Positions 17,985-27,344 of a stretch of 64,000 bases of DNA are shown one piece after another. The stretch is taken from NCBI GenBank assembly GCA_945952415.1, contig CAMFIF010000008.1, positions 1 through 64,000 of the forward strand, read 5' to 3'. How positions within the stretch are numbered: position 1 is the first letter of the stretch; every line of letters starts with the position of its first letter. The translations under genes were made by a program, and so were the position numbers. Below the pieces are notes generated by a model. It saw nothing but the letters and a program-made list of their open reading frames with translations, was not told where the DNA came from and made no database searches. Source of the stretch: an uncultured Rhizobium sp. GTDB lineage: Bacteria > Pseudomonadota > Alphaproteobacteria > Rhizobiales > Rhizobiaceae.

Positions 17985-18240
17985 AGCCAGCAGGGATCTT
18001 GTACGAGCATTTCAGTACTCGTTGCGCCATTTCGGCCACCAGCAGGCTGTCCGATATGTGGAGGATCTGCGCGCAAGGGTCATGAGCCTTGCAGATAACC
18101 CGTTATTGGGGAAACCCTCCGAGAGCCATCCCAACAAACGCCGTCTGGTGCATAAGAAACACATCATCCATTACCGTTTGTCGGAAGAGAGTATCATCAT
18201 CCTTCGGATTTTGGACGCCAGGCAGAAACCGCTCGACTAA
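17959..18240 (+). CDS. ParE/RelE-superfamily toxin
   Basis: A 93-residue toxin of the ParE type. Family features are [22 protein letters not shown] at the start, a central [10 protein letters not shown] segment, and the C-terminal [21 protein letters not shown], which matches the ParE/RelE beta-sheet end (yri..d..i.IlrIlH.rq). ParE proteins poison DNA gyrase, while RelE relatives cut mRNA; this one cannot be assigned firmly. Start is a TTG at 17959 with GAGG six bases upstream. The stop overlaps the convergent anmK end. Confidence 0.82.
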   Translation: MKRVRLADRASRDLVRAFQYSLRHFGHQQAVRYVEDLRARVMSLADNPLLGKPSESHPNKRRLVHKKHIIHYRLSEESIIILRILDARQKPLD

Positions 18241-19358
18241 GGCAGGACAAGCACTCCCCCCGTCACCGGCTCCTGGACACCCGTCGTTGCCGGAAAGGTC
18301 AGCGGCAGCCCCTTCAGCGAGCGGACGGCAAGATAGGCCCAGGCTTCCGCTTCCATGGAATCTCCGTCGAAGCCCGCCTCTTCGGCGCTGATCACACGGG
18401 CGCCCTTCGCGACGGCGAGGCTCTTGAGATCCTGCATGATCACGCTGTTCAGCCGGCCACCTCCACAGATGACGAAGAGCCCGGGGAACGGTTCCAGATG
18501 GCCGGCCGAGAGGATGATCGCCCCAGCTGCCACATGGGCAAGCGTGCGCGCACCATCGGCGAGTTCCACCTCTCCAGAAACAGGCGGCGAAAAATCGTTG
18601 CGGTCGAGCGAGCGGCGCGTCGGTGCGCGGAAAAAGGCATGGTCGAGATAGCGTCGCGCGAGGCTTTGGATCACGCTGCCCTCGCTCGCAATGCGCCCGC
18701 CCTGATCATAGGGGATCCCGGCTTCCGTCTCGACCCACTGGTCGATCAGCGTATTGCCGGGGCCGCTGTCATAGGCCCGGATGGTCCCGTCGGGTGCGAT
18801 GGCGGTAAGGTTCGAAATGCCGCCGATATTGACAAAACAGACGCCCTCGCCCGCCCCCGCGATCCCGGCCGAAAGTGCTGCATGATAGGCCGGCACCAGA
18901 GGCGCGCCCTGCCCGCCCTTTTCCATGTCGCGGGCCCGCATGTCGTAGACGATGGCAATACCCGTTTCGCGCGCCAGCAGCGGCCCGTCGCCGATCTGAA
19001 CGGTAAGCCCATCGTCCGGCCGGTGCAGTACCGTCTGCCCGTGAAAACCGATGACATCGATATTGGCAGGCGAAAGCCCGTGCGTATCCAGGAATTCCCT
19101 AACGGCAGAAACATGCCGCAGGGTCAGTTCCCGCTCGATCTCGGCCAATGCGCCCGGCCGCTCCCGCCGGTCGCGGATGGGTTTCGCCTCTTCGAGTGCA
19201 CGTTTCAGCCGGGTGCGAAACGCTGCATCATAGCTGATTCCGAGAAAGGGGCCTCGCTCCACCACGCGCTCGCCATCCGTGCGCAGCAGCGCCACATCGA
19301 TACCGTCCATGGAGGTGCCGCTCATCAGGCCGATGGCAGTCTTGAGATCTGCGCTCAT
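18237..19358 (-). CDS. anmK: Anhydro-N-acetylmuramic acid kinase
   Basis: Cleaves and phosphorylates 1,6-anhydro-MurNAc to MurNAc-6-phosphate in cell-wall recycling; cytosolic. The 373-residue protein has the family start [18 protein letters not shown], the GFHGQTV motif, [13 protein letters not shown] and [14 protein letters not shown]. The ATG at 19358 has a GGGGGA stretch upstream and is preferred to two earlier starts. It is divergent from tyrS with about 100 bp between them. Its 3' end overlaps the toxin stop by four bases. Confidence 0.96.
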   Translation of the reverse strand: MSADLKTAIGLMSGTSMDGIDVALLRTDGERVVERGPFLGISYDAAFRTRLKRALEEAKPIRDRRERPGALAEIERELTLRHVSAVREFLDTHGLSPANIDVIGFHGQTVLHRPDDGLTVQIGDGPLLARETGIAIVYDMRARDMEKGGQGAPLVPAYHAALSAGIAGAGEGVCFVNIGGISNLTAIAPDGTIRAYDSGPGNTLIDQWVETEAGIPYDQGGRIASEGSVIQSLARRYLDHAFFRAPTRRSLDRNDFSPPVSGEVELADGARTLAHVAAGAIILSAGHLEPFPGLFVICGGGRLNSVIMQDLKSLAVAKGARVISAEEAGFDGDSMEAEAWAYLAVRSLKGLPLTFPATTGVQEPVTGGVLVLP

Positions 19359-19456
19359 AGGGTCGATCCCCCCAAAGGCCATGAATTTGATGCATGGCGA
19401 AAAAAACAATGCTAAAGCCCCGCCAGACGATCTACCGGCTAACAGAGTTTGAGGTC

Positions 19457-20710
19457 ATGACCGAGTTCAAATCCGATTTCCTTCGCACCCTTTCCGAGCG
19501 CGGCTACATCCATCAGATTTCCGATGAATCGGGCCTCGATACTCTTCTACAGAAGGAAACCGTGACCGCCTATATCGGCTTTGATCCGACAGCGCCTTCG
19601 CTGCATGCGGGCTCGCTGATCCAGATCATGATGCTGCACTGGCTTCAGGAAACCGGTCACCGCGCCATTTCGCTGATGGGCGGCGGCACAGGCATGGTGG
19701 GCGATCCCTCCTTCAAGGATGAGGCGCGCCAGCTGATGACGCTGGATACGATCGAGAACAACATCGCCTCGATCAAGAAGGTCTTCTCGAATTACCTGAA
19801 CTATGGCGACGGTCCGAAGGACGCGCTGATGATCAACAATGCCGATTGGCTGCGGAAGATCAACTATCTGGAATTCCTGCGCGATGTCGGCCGGCATTTC
19901 TCGGTCAACCGCATGCTCTCCTTCGACAGCGTCAAGACGCGCCTCGACCGCGAGCAGTCGCTGTCCTTCCTCGAATTCAACTACATGATCCTGCAGGCCT
20001 ATGACTTCGTCGAGCTGGCAAAGAGCCATGACTGCCGCCTGCAGATGGGCGGTTCCGACCAGTGGGGCAACATCGTCAACGGCATCGATCTCGGTCACCG
20101 CATGGGAACGAAGCAGCTTTATGCGCTGACTTCGCCGCTGCTCACCACCTCCTCGGGCGCCAAGATGGGCAAATCCGCCAATGGCGCGGTATGGCTGAAT
20201 GCCGACATGCTTTCCGCCTATGATTTCTGGCAGTACTGGCGCAACACGGAAGATGCGGACGTCTCCCGCTTCCTGAAGCTCTACACCAAGCTGCCGATGG
20301 ACGAGATCGCTCGGCTCTCCGCGCTGGGCGGCTCGGAGATCAACGAAGTAAAGAAGATCCTCGCAACCGAGGTGACGGCGATCCTCCATGGCCGCGCCGC
20401 CGCCGAACAGGCCGCGGAAACCGCCCGCAAGACCTTCGAGGAAGGCGCCCTTGCCGAAAACCTGCCGTCGATCGAAATTCCCGTTGCGGAACTCGAAGCC
20501 GGTATCGGCGTCCTCGCCCTCTTCGTTCGTGCCGGCCTTGCCGAATCGAACGGCGAGGCACGCCGCCACGTAAAGGGCGGCGCTGTCCGGGTGAACGACA
20601 AGGCAGTTTCCGATGAACGGCAGAGCGTTGGCAGCGCCGATGTCACCGCCGATGGCGTGATCAAGCTTTCGCTCGGCAAGAAAAAGCACATGCTGGTTCG
20701 GCCCGTCTGA
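19457..20710 (+). CDS. tyrS: Tyrosyl-tRNA synthetase
   Basis: Class I synthetase of 417 residues that charges tRNA-Tyr. The HIGH-like site is in [16 protein letters not shown], the KMSKS-like loop is [12 protein letters not shown], and the tyrosine pocket motif is [11 protein letters not shown]. The C-terminal 65 residues form an S4 RNA-binding domain ([15 protein letters not shown]). The ATG at 19457 gives the normal N-terminus; an earlier in-frame start at 19394 would overlap anmK's coding start region. It ends at a perfect hairpin terminator. Confidence 0.97.
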   Translation: MTEFKSDFLRTLSERGYIHQISDESGLDTLLQKETVTAYIGFDPTAPSLHAGSLIQIMMLHWLQETGHRAISLMGGGTGMVGDPSFKDEARQLMTLDTIENNIASIKKVFSNYLNYGDGPKDALMINNADWLRKINYLEFLRDVGRHFSVNRMLSFDSVKTRLDREQSLSFLEFNYMILQAYDFVELAKSHDCRLQMGGSDQWGNIVNGIDLGHRMGTKQLYALTSPLLTTSSGAKMGKSANGAVWLNADMLSAYDFWQYWRNTEDADVSRFLKLYTKLPMDEIARLSALGGSEINEVKKILATEVTAILHGRAAAEQAAETARKTFEEGALAENLPSIEIPVAELEAGIGVLALFVRAGLAESNGEARRHVKGGAVRVNDKAVSDERQSVGSADVTADGVIKLSLGKKKHMLVRPV

Positions 20711-20766
20711 GCCAAGTCTGGAACGGACCCGCTGGCGAGTCCCACGCCTTGCTCTCGAGTAGGATC

Positions 20767-20800
20767 GAGCTCTCTTCCGGCCTGGAAGAGAGCTCTTTTT
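20767..20800 (+). terminator. Intrinsic terminator of tyrS
   Basis: A perfect 12-bp stem (GAGCTCTCTTCC / GGAAGAGAGCTC) with a 5-base loop and a TTTTT run. It lies 56 bp after the tyrS stop codon, in the space before the convergent AsmA-like gene. Confidence 0.92.
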
Positions 20801-20863
20801 CGTTGGTTGAGATAGGCCACATGTCCGCGGCAACCCGCAGGCCCGAAGGGCCAAGCAGCTCGC

Positions 20864-23800
20864 TCACTGGAATTCGAAGACCTGCCGGAAAATGCCGGGA
20901 GCGATGATCGAAAGCGGATTGATCGTCAGGTTCGGCTTCTCGAAGGGACCGGTGAGTTTGAAGGTGATGCCGAGCAATCCGCGGTCGCGGCCATTGCCGA
21001 GCAGGATGCCGATGACAGGCAATTCGCCGAAAAGACGGTTGAGCCCGTAGGCGGGCATGAATGTGCCCGTCACATCCATCTTGCCTGCCGCATCGCGGAT
21101 TGTGCCCTGGAAGGTTGCCCCCACCTGCGTTCCCCGAAGAACGCCGTTTTCAATGGCGAGCGTGCCATTGTTGTAGGTGAAGAAGGCAAAGCCGCGCTGG
21201 AATTTCTCCGACCGCACGTCGATGTCCTTTTTCACCGCCTTGTTCAGGCTGCGGCCATCCTTGCCCGCGGGCGTGGAGACGATGGTCTGCAAGCGCTCTT
21301 CATTGGCCAGCTGGAAATCGCGAATATCCACATTGCCGTTCCAGCTTCCCGCCTTGCCCGGCCGCAGGCGCATGTTGAGCAGCCCTTTCTGCAGCCGGCT
21401 GTAAAGGCCGAGGAAGCGGAACGTGGAGCCGGCATCGCCACTGGTCAGCTGCACGAAACGACCGCGGCCGTCCTCCACCATCTGCCCCACCACGGGCTGG
21501 CCACCGCCGCTCAGCGCGGAAAGCTGCAGCTTGCCGCTTTCGGGGCTCAGCGGCGCATAGGCGAGGTCCACATTGCGCAGGGTTTCATCGCCAAATCCAT
21601 AAATCGTATCGACTTTGGCGCGCAGAACCAGGGCCAGCGACTTCTGCCCCCCTGAATCGCTGGTGCCTGCATTGCGGAACCGGTCGATGGCGGCGCGCGC
21701 ATCGAGCGCCGCACCCGATACCGCCACGTCGAAACCGGAGCGAATAGGCCGAACTGTCAGCGCAAAATTATCGTTGGCAGCGAGTTTCACCCGGTCGAAG
21801 CTTGCGACAATCAGCTTGCCGTTCCGCGCCTCGATCTCGCCGGCGACTCCGAACCCGTCGCCCTCGACCGCGAGGTTGCGCACTTCCACCCGATCCTCGG
21901 ACGGGTGAACCTCGAAACGGGCGCGCGCGGGAATGCCGGCGCCCTTCGTCCAGCCGCTTCCCGGTACCTTGAGCGTTGCGGCGACCAGATCGGCCTCCAC
22001 CTGCTGCACGCCGTCTTCCTTGAGCGAGACCTTGGCCTTGACCGGGCCGCCGACCACCTGTTCGAGATTGGGAAAGAGCCGCGCAATATCGGCCGTATCG
22101 AGCGTGAGGCTCATCAGCCGTTCCCGCCGCGCGCGCTGAGCATCGTCGAACGGCTCGGTGGCATTGAGCTCCATCGGCACACCATCCACCTCGCCCTTCG
22201 CCTCCAGCACCGCCTCGGCGGGGGTGACCTCGGCCGTTCCCGTCAGTCCGGTCAGCCGCCGTCCCTGAACGGGCTTCATCACGTCCACATTGGTCAGCGC
22301 CATGTCCGCAGTCCAGGTGGGATCCACGTCGTCCTCGGAATTCAGGCCGAACCGCGCCTTTACATGGGCCCGGATATTGCCCGCGAGATCCTCGGGCTTC
22401 AGCCCGGTGCGACCGAGAAACTTGATCGGCCGGTAGGTGATCAGCTCCGCCACCGCATCAGCCGCGCCGGAAACGGTCACGTCCGTCTCCGCCATCAGCG
22501 GCTCCTGCGAGAAATCGGGAATGGAGAACGTTCCGCCATCGATATTCACCGACCGGTCTGTCGGGAAATAGGAGGTTCCGGATTTGATTTCGGCGTGAAG
22601 GCCCGCACCCTTCAGCTGGATATGGCCGGTCGTCCCACGAAGCGGCGGAATATCGCCGGCAATGTTCACCCGCGCATTGGTAACGTCGAAATTGATGTTC
22701 AGCTGATCGTCGGAAAGATGCAGCGTGCCATCCGCGTTCCGCTGCCGGTCCGCCGGAACGAAAACCTCTATGGACCCGTTGGAGACGGAACCGGCAAACA
22801 AATTGTCCGATACCCACTGGCGGGCATTGGGCGCGATCCAGAAGGGCCAGAGCTGCTTCACCGTCTGCATCTGTGCACTGGGCGTCTGGGCGACGAAGCT
22901 GATTTCCGGCTCCTTGCCGCCGAATTTCATCTTCATGGAGCCGATGATCGATCCGAGCCGGGTCGAGGCGGTCATCTGGTCGAAGACCAGTTCCTGGTCG
23001 GCCGAGAGATAGTAGCCGGAGGCCTGGGCATCCATGTCGGCGGGGGCGGCACCCGATCCTTCCGTATAGACCTTGCCGCCGCTCACCAGAAAATCGATGC
23101 CGAACCCCTTGCCCGCATCGGGCCGGATTCGGTCGAGATCGATGAGACCGCCGGTGAAGGGTAGATTTGTTTCCCCGAACCGCACCGAGGAGGGCAGGAA
23201 TTCCACGGAATTCTTGTTGAAATCATAGACCGCCTCCACCGTTGCGCCGTCGAGTTTCTGGTCGATGCCGTGAAGGGTGAGCGTGCCTGGATTGACCCGG
23301 GCGGAGAGGGTGATCTCCGGGAATATGTCCTGCGTCTTCCGGATCGCCGAAATCTCCGCATAGGCGGTCGCGTCGAGCTTCTCCTCCGTGCGGCCTCGCC
23401 AGTCGGGCCCCGGCCCGAAATGCAGGAGCGGCACCTCATGAACGGAGGCCTTCAGCGAGGCGACCTTGCCGAGCCGACGCTCTGCCAGAATGGTGAAGGG
23501 CACCGCATCGCCCTTGATATCCAGCGCGCCATCCATCCGCAGCGAACTGTCATCCCGCCGCTCGAGCAGGAAATGCGCCTTGCCCACCGACAGATCCTTG
23601 CCGTCGGGGCCGGCGGCCAGAAGCTCCATTCCGCGGATTTCGAGCGCATCGGTGCGCGCCCGATCGATGAAGCCACCGAAGAGATCAAGCTGGGCAAAGC
23701 CGTTGTCCACGAGGCCCGGAATCTGGTCCACACGCGCCCGGGTAAGGTCCAGCCCCTCTCCCGTCGAAAACAGCGCCGTATCGAAACGCACATTGTCCGC

Positions 23801-24235
23801 CTCGATCCGCGTGATGGTCAGCTCGCCCTGAAACAGGCGGAATGGATCGAGAGCCAGGCGTATAGCGCCCGTCTCCGAGACCACCCGGCCCGTATCCTGG
23901 TCCTTCATGACCACCTTGCGCGCTTCGATGGCGATCTGCCGGTTATGGGCAAAGCGAATCGCCGTGCTGCCGACGGTGGCAAGATAGCGTGGTCCCACCG
24001 CACCGTTGAGCGCCCCTTCGGCCCGCGCCTTCAGCGTCTTGTCCAGCGCACCCGCCTCGATTGCCATGAAGGCGCCGCCGGCGACGAGCGCCAGCAGCAT
24101 GACGAGTGTCAGCCCGGCTTTGAAAAAGAACAGGAAAACCCGCATGCCGAAAGAGCGCGGACGTCGGGGAGCACCTGCCGCCTTCGCAAGGCGACGCTTG
24201 CGCCGCCCCTCCTTTCGGATCTGCCGATCGTTCAT
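20864..24235 (-). CDS. AsmA-like / DUF3971 large envelope protein (YhdP type)
   Basis: A 1123-residue protein with a basic N-terminus, one transmembrane helix (about residues 28-58), and a very long periplasmic part rich in beta strands. The middle matches DUF3971 and the last 200 residues the AsmA-like C-terminal region, including GLNRLFGELPVIGILLGNGRDRGLLGITFKL near residue 1085. AsmA-like giants form hydrophobic grooves that bridge inner and outer membranes and help move phospholipids; YhdP is the E. coli relative. The specific role here is inferred. Single gene, convergent with tyrS and divergent from bcp. Confidence 0.88.
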   Translation of the reverse strand: MNDRQIRKEGRRKRRLAKAAGAPRRPRSFGMRVFLFFFKAGLTLVMLLALVAGGAFMAIEAGALDKTLKARAEGALNGAVGPRYLATVGSTAIRFAHNRQIAIEARKVVMKDQDTGRVVSETGAIRLALDPFRLFQGELTITRIEADNVRFDTALFSTGEGLDLTRARVDQIPGLVDNGFAQLDLFGGFIDRARTDALEIRGMELLAAGPDGKDLSVGKAHFLLERRDDSSLRMDGALDIKGDAVPFTILAERRLGKVASLKASVHEVPLLHFGPGPDWRGRTEEKLDATAYAEISAIRKTQDIFPEITLSARVNPGTLTLHGIDQKLDGATVEAVYDFNKNSVEFLPSSVRFGETNLPFTGGLIDLDRIRPDAGKGFGIDFLVSGGKVYTEGSGAAPADMDAQASGYYLSADQELVFDQMTASTRLGSIIGSMKMKFGGKEPEISFVAQTPSAQMQTVKQLWPFWIAPNARQWVSDNLFAGSVSNGSIEVFVPADRQRNADGTLHLSDDQLNINFDVTNARVNIAGDIPPLRGTTGHIQLKGAGLHAEIKSGTSYFPTDRSVNIDGGTFSIPDFSQEPLMAETDVTVSGAADAVAELITYRPIKFLGRTGLKPEDLAGNIRAHVKARFGLNSEDDVDPTWTADMALTNVDVMKPVQGRRLTGLTGTAEVTPAEAVLEAKGEVDGVPMELNATEPFDDAQRARRERLMSLTLDTADIARLFPNLEQVVGGPVKAKVSLKEDGVQQVEADLVAATLKVPGSGWTKGAGIPARARFEVHPSEDRVEVRNLAVEGDGFGVAGEIEARNGKLIVASFDRVKLAANDNFALTVRPIRSGFDVAVSGAALDARAAIDRFRNAGTSDSGGQKSLALVLRAKVDTIYGFGDETLRNVDLAYAPLSPESGKLQLSALSGGGQPVVGQMVEDGRGRFVQLTSGDAGSTFRFLGLYSRLQKGLLNMRLRPGKAGSWNGNVDIRDFQLANEERLQTIVSTPAGKDGRSLNKAVKKDIDVRSEKFQRGFAFFTYNNGTLAIENGVLRGTQVGATFQGTIRDAAGKMDVTGTFMPAYGLNRLFGELPVIGILLGNGRDRGLLGITFKLTGPFEKPNLTINPLSIIAPGIFRQVFEFQ

Positions 24236-24369
24236 CAGGTCTCCCTCAACCGGCCTCTTCCCGGTTGCCTCGTCTGGCCGTCGCCGAGGCGCGCCCTATA
24301 TTCGAAGATGCTATAACCAGATGGCGCCCAGCCACAATCCAGTCTCTATGCCGATGGAAAGGTTTCCAC

Positions 24370-24849
24370 ATGTCAGCCGAGCATTCCCCTCTCGCAGCCG
24401 GTTCTCCGGCGCCCGAATTCACCTTGCCACGCGATGGCGGCGATACCGTGTCGCTCTCCCATTTCAGCGGACGCCCCGTTGTCCTCTTCTTTTACCCCAA
24501 GGACAATACGCCCGCCTGCACGAATGAGGCCGTCGGCTTCACCGCGCTGGCCGATCAGTTTGCGGCCATCAACGCAGCGGTCATTGGGATTTCCGCGGAT
24601 AACGTCAAAAGCCACGACAAGTTCATCAAAAAGCACAATCTCGCAGTAATTCTTGCCTCCGACGAGGAGCATCAGGTGCTCGAGGCCTATGGCGTGTGGA
24701 AGGAAAAGAGCATGTATGGCAAGACCTACATGGGCATCGAGCGCACCACGGTGCTTGTGGATGGCAATGGAAAGATCGCCCGCATCTGGGAAAAGGTGAA
24801 GGTTGATGGCCATGCGGAAGACGTGCTAGCGGCAGCCCGGGCCCTTTGA
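24370..24849 (+). CDS. bcp: Peroxiredoxin Bcp (thioredoxin-dependent thiol peroxidase), one-cysteine form
   Basis: A 159-residue peroxiredoxin that reduces hydroperoxides. The peroxidatic site is YPKDNTPACTNEAVGF with Cys50 as the reactive cysteine. The E. coli enzyme has its resolving cysteine five residues later; here that place is Val55, and no other cysteine exists in the protein. It must therefore work as a 1-Cys enzyme with an outside thiol. ATG at 24370 with GAAAGG upstream; the open frame before it is not needed. The DUF455 gene follows after 31 bp. Confidence 0.95.
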   Translation: MSAEHSPLAAGSPAPEFTLPRDGGDTVSLSHFSGRPVVLFFYPKDNTPACTNEAVGFTALADQFAAINAAVIGISADNVKSHDKFIKKHNLAVILASDEEHQVLEAYGVWKEKSMYGKTYMGIERTTVLVDGNGKIARIWEKVKVDGHAEDVLAAARAL

Positions 24850-24880
24850 CGGGCGAGGCGCGGGAGAAGCGGCGGCAAAG

Positions 24881-25708
24881 ATGGACGGGACACGGCAATT
24901 CAGGACGCTCAGGGAAGGCTGCATCGCCGCCATTCTCTCCGAAGACCTGGACGAAAAGACCGCGCTGGCGCAGGCCGCCGCAACTCGCTGGTTCAACCGC
25001 ACGCTCTCCCTGCGCTCGCCGCTCGACCCCGCGCTTCCGGAACGGCCCGGCCGCCCGGCGCGCCCGCCGCTTGTTCCACCCCGCGAGATGGAGAAACGCT
25101 CCCTGCATACGCTGAAGGGGCGCATCGCCATGTTGCATGCCCTCGCCCATATCGAGCTCAATGCGGTGGATCTCGCCCTCGATATTGTCGCACGCTATGC
25201 GACGGAGCCCGTTCCGCACTCCTTCTTCGATGGCTGGATGCAGGTGGCCTTCGAGGAGGCAAAGCATTTCGGCATGGTGCGCGAGAGGCTGAAGGCGCTC
25301 GGTGCCGATTATGGCGACCTGCCCGCCCATGACGGTCTCTGGCAGGCCGCCCATTCCACCCGAAACTCCCTGAGTGCGCGCCTGGCCGTCGTGCCGCTGA
25401 TTCTCGAAGCGCGCGGTCTCGACGTCACGCCCTCGCTGCAGGAAAAAATGGTGGAGACGGGCGATCTCGAAAGCGCCGCCGTTCTGTCCGTCATCTATAA
25501 CGACGAGAAGGGCCATGTGGCCATCGGGGCGAAGTGGTTCCGGTTCCTCTGCGCGCGGGAGCGGAAAGACCCGGCGGAGACCTTCCGCCAGCTGGTGCGG
25601 GCAAATTTCCGCGGTCCGCTCAAGCCTCCCTTTAACGATCTTGCCCGCGCCGAAGCGGGCCTGACACCCTCCTTCTACCGGTCGCTTCCTTCGATAAGCA
25701 ACGCTTGA
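24881..25708 (+). CDS. DUF455 ferritin-like protein
   Basis: A 275-residue helical protein of the DUF455 ferritin-like group. Likely di-iron ligands are visible in two pairs of helices: HALAHIELNAVDLALD (His and Glu) and VAFEEAKHFGMVRERL (Glu-x-x-His), then again VPLILEARGLDVTP and VIYNDEKGHVAIG. Some relatives act as tRNA hydroxylases (MiaE-like fold), but the function of this family is not established. It follows bcp by 31 bp, which suggests co-transcription. Confidence 0.85.
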   Translation: MDGTRQFRTLREGCIAAILSEDLDEKTALAQAAATRWFNRTLSLRSPLDPALPERPGRPARPPLVPPREMEKRSLHTLKGRIAMLHALAHIELNAVDLALDIVARYATEPVPHSFFDGWMQVAFEEAKHFGMVRERLKALGADYGDLPAHDGLWQAAHSTRNSLSARLAVVPLILEARGLDVTPSLQEKMVETGDLESAAVLSVIYNDEKGHVAIGAKWFRFLCARERKDPAETFRQLVRANFRGPLKPPFNDLARAEAGLTPSFYRSLPSISNA

Positions 25709-25827
25709 AAAGCCTTCATTTTCAGGGCCCGGAGCGGGTTTGTCGCGGCCGCTGAAAGAAATTATTAACCTTAATCGTTTCTACTAATCCCCATTGGCGG
25801 ACCGCCCGCCTCCGAGGGAGCCAGACC

Positions 25828-27120
25828 GTGAGCCACAGCCAGGAAAGCCGCGTATTCGGCAAGCGCAGACCGGATCACTTCCTGATTCTCGCCAGCGGCG
25901 AAAAGATCCGTCACGTGCGCATTCGCCCCTGGATGACCGGCCTTGCCATGACGGCGCTCTCGGTTTTCAGCATCGGCTATCTGGCAGCCACCGCCTATCT
26001 GGTGCTGCGCGACGACCTGATCGGCGCGACCATGGCGCGCCAGGCCCGCATGCAGTTCGAATATGAGGACAGGATTGCGGCCCTGCGCGCGCAGGTGGAC
26101 CGCGTGACCTCCCGCCAGATGCTCGACCAGCAGGTGGTGGAAGACAAGGTGGAAAAGCTGCTGGAGCAGCAGAACGCGCTTGCCTCCCGCCACGGCAAGA
26201 TGGGCAACCTGCTCGAACGCGCCGAAGCCTCCGGGCTGACCGGCGGCCCGGAACTCGCCGTCGCCCCGCAGCAGACCGCATCGATCGCCGGCGATGGCCT
26301 GAAGGCCATCGATGCGCTGATGGGCAAGGCCCCGGATACCACTGGCGTCTCTGCGCTCGGCTATCAGGCCAGCGAGGCCGATGGCCACGAAAGCACGGGT
26401 GACCGCGCCGACCGCCTCTTCTCGCGGATGACGCTGTCCTTGAAATCGCTCGAAGAGGAGCAGAAGGACCGGGTGAAGACCCTGACCGCCGGTGCCAAGG
26501 AAACCGCAGACCAGATCGAATCGATCATGGAGCGCACCGGCGTGCCCATCGAGGCAGACAAATCCGCACCGGCCGCCTCCAGTACCGATGCCGAGGGCGG
26601 ACCTTTCGTCGATCCGATCAACGAGGACAATTTCGATCTTTCGCTCGCCCGGCTGGATTCGGCACTGAACCGTCTGGAATCGGTGCGCGCCACCGCCTTG
26701 CGTCTGCCCTTCACCAATCCTGCGCCGGGACGGGACATCACCAGCACATTCGGCAATCGCACCGATCCTTTCCTCGGCAAGCTCGCCATGCATACGGGAG
26801 TCGATTTCCGCTTCGAGACCGGCGAGCCGATCCGCAGCACCGGCGCCGGCAAGGTCATTGCCGCCGGCACCCTGGGCGGCTACGGCAACATGGTGGAAAT
26901 CGACCATGGAAACGGGATCACCACCCGTTACGGTCACCTCTCGAAGATCCTCGTTTCGGTCGGCGACGAGGTGGAGAACGGTTCCGTGATTGGCCGGGCC
27001 GGCAGCACCGGTCGCTCCACCGGCCCCCATCTTCATTACGAAGTGCGCTATCTGGGCGAGGCTGAAAACCCCATGCGCTTCATCAATGCTGCCACCAAGC
27101 TCAAGTCCTATCTGCGCTAG
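25828..27120 (+). CDS. M23-family (LytM) peptidoglycan metallopeptidase
   Basis: A 430-residue cell-wall peptidase or division-type activator. One transmembrane helix lies at about residues 36-60, then a coiled coil (about 66-135), a variable linker, and a C-terminal LytM domain. Zinc ligands are His322 and Asp326 in HTGVDFR and His403 in HLHYEVR, with His401 beside it; the YGHLSKI histidine is also there. The domain thus looks catalytic, unlike degenerate EnvC/NlpD types. Start is a GTG at 25828 with GAGGGAG upstream. Confidence 0.93.
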   Translation: MSHSQESRVFGKRRPDHFLILASGEKIRHVRIRPWMTGLAMTALSVFSIGYLAATAYLVLRDDLIGATMARQARMQFEYEDRIAALRAQVDRVTSRQMLDQQVVEDKVEKLLEQQNALASRHGKMGNLLERAEASGLTGGPELAVAPQQTASIAGDGLKAIDALMGKAPDTTGVSALGYQASEADGHESTGDRADRLFSRMTLSLKSLEEEQKDRVKTLTAGAKETADQIESIMERTGVPIEADKSAPAASSTDAEGGPFVDPINEDNFDLSLARLDSALNRLESVRATALRLPFTNPAPGRDITSTFGNRTDPFLGKLAMHTGVDFRFETGEPIRSTGAGKVIAAGTLGGYGNMVEIDHGNGITTRYGHLSKILVSVGDEVENGSVIGRAGSTGRSTGPHLHYEVRYLGEAENPMRFINAATKLKSYLR

Positions 27121-27344
27121 GAACACGGGCGGCGAGGCCCGCGCACCGTTGCATTTTGAACGCGCCCACCATAATTCGGCCAGAAATTTACTGTTCAGAC
27201 AAACTTAGCCCCGTGTTGCAGCGTGAAAAGCCTGCATTTCCTTGACTTTGGGCCCCAATCGGACTATTCCGCCCTGCGTCCGCCGACTATGCGGACAGAT
27301 TCAACACGTGGTTTCCCTTAAACCAGAACGGATTCATTTTCCCT

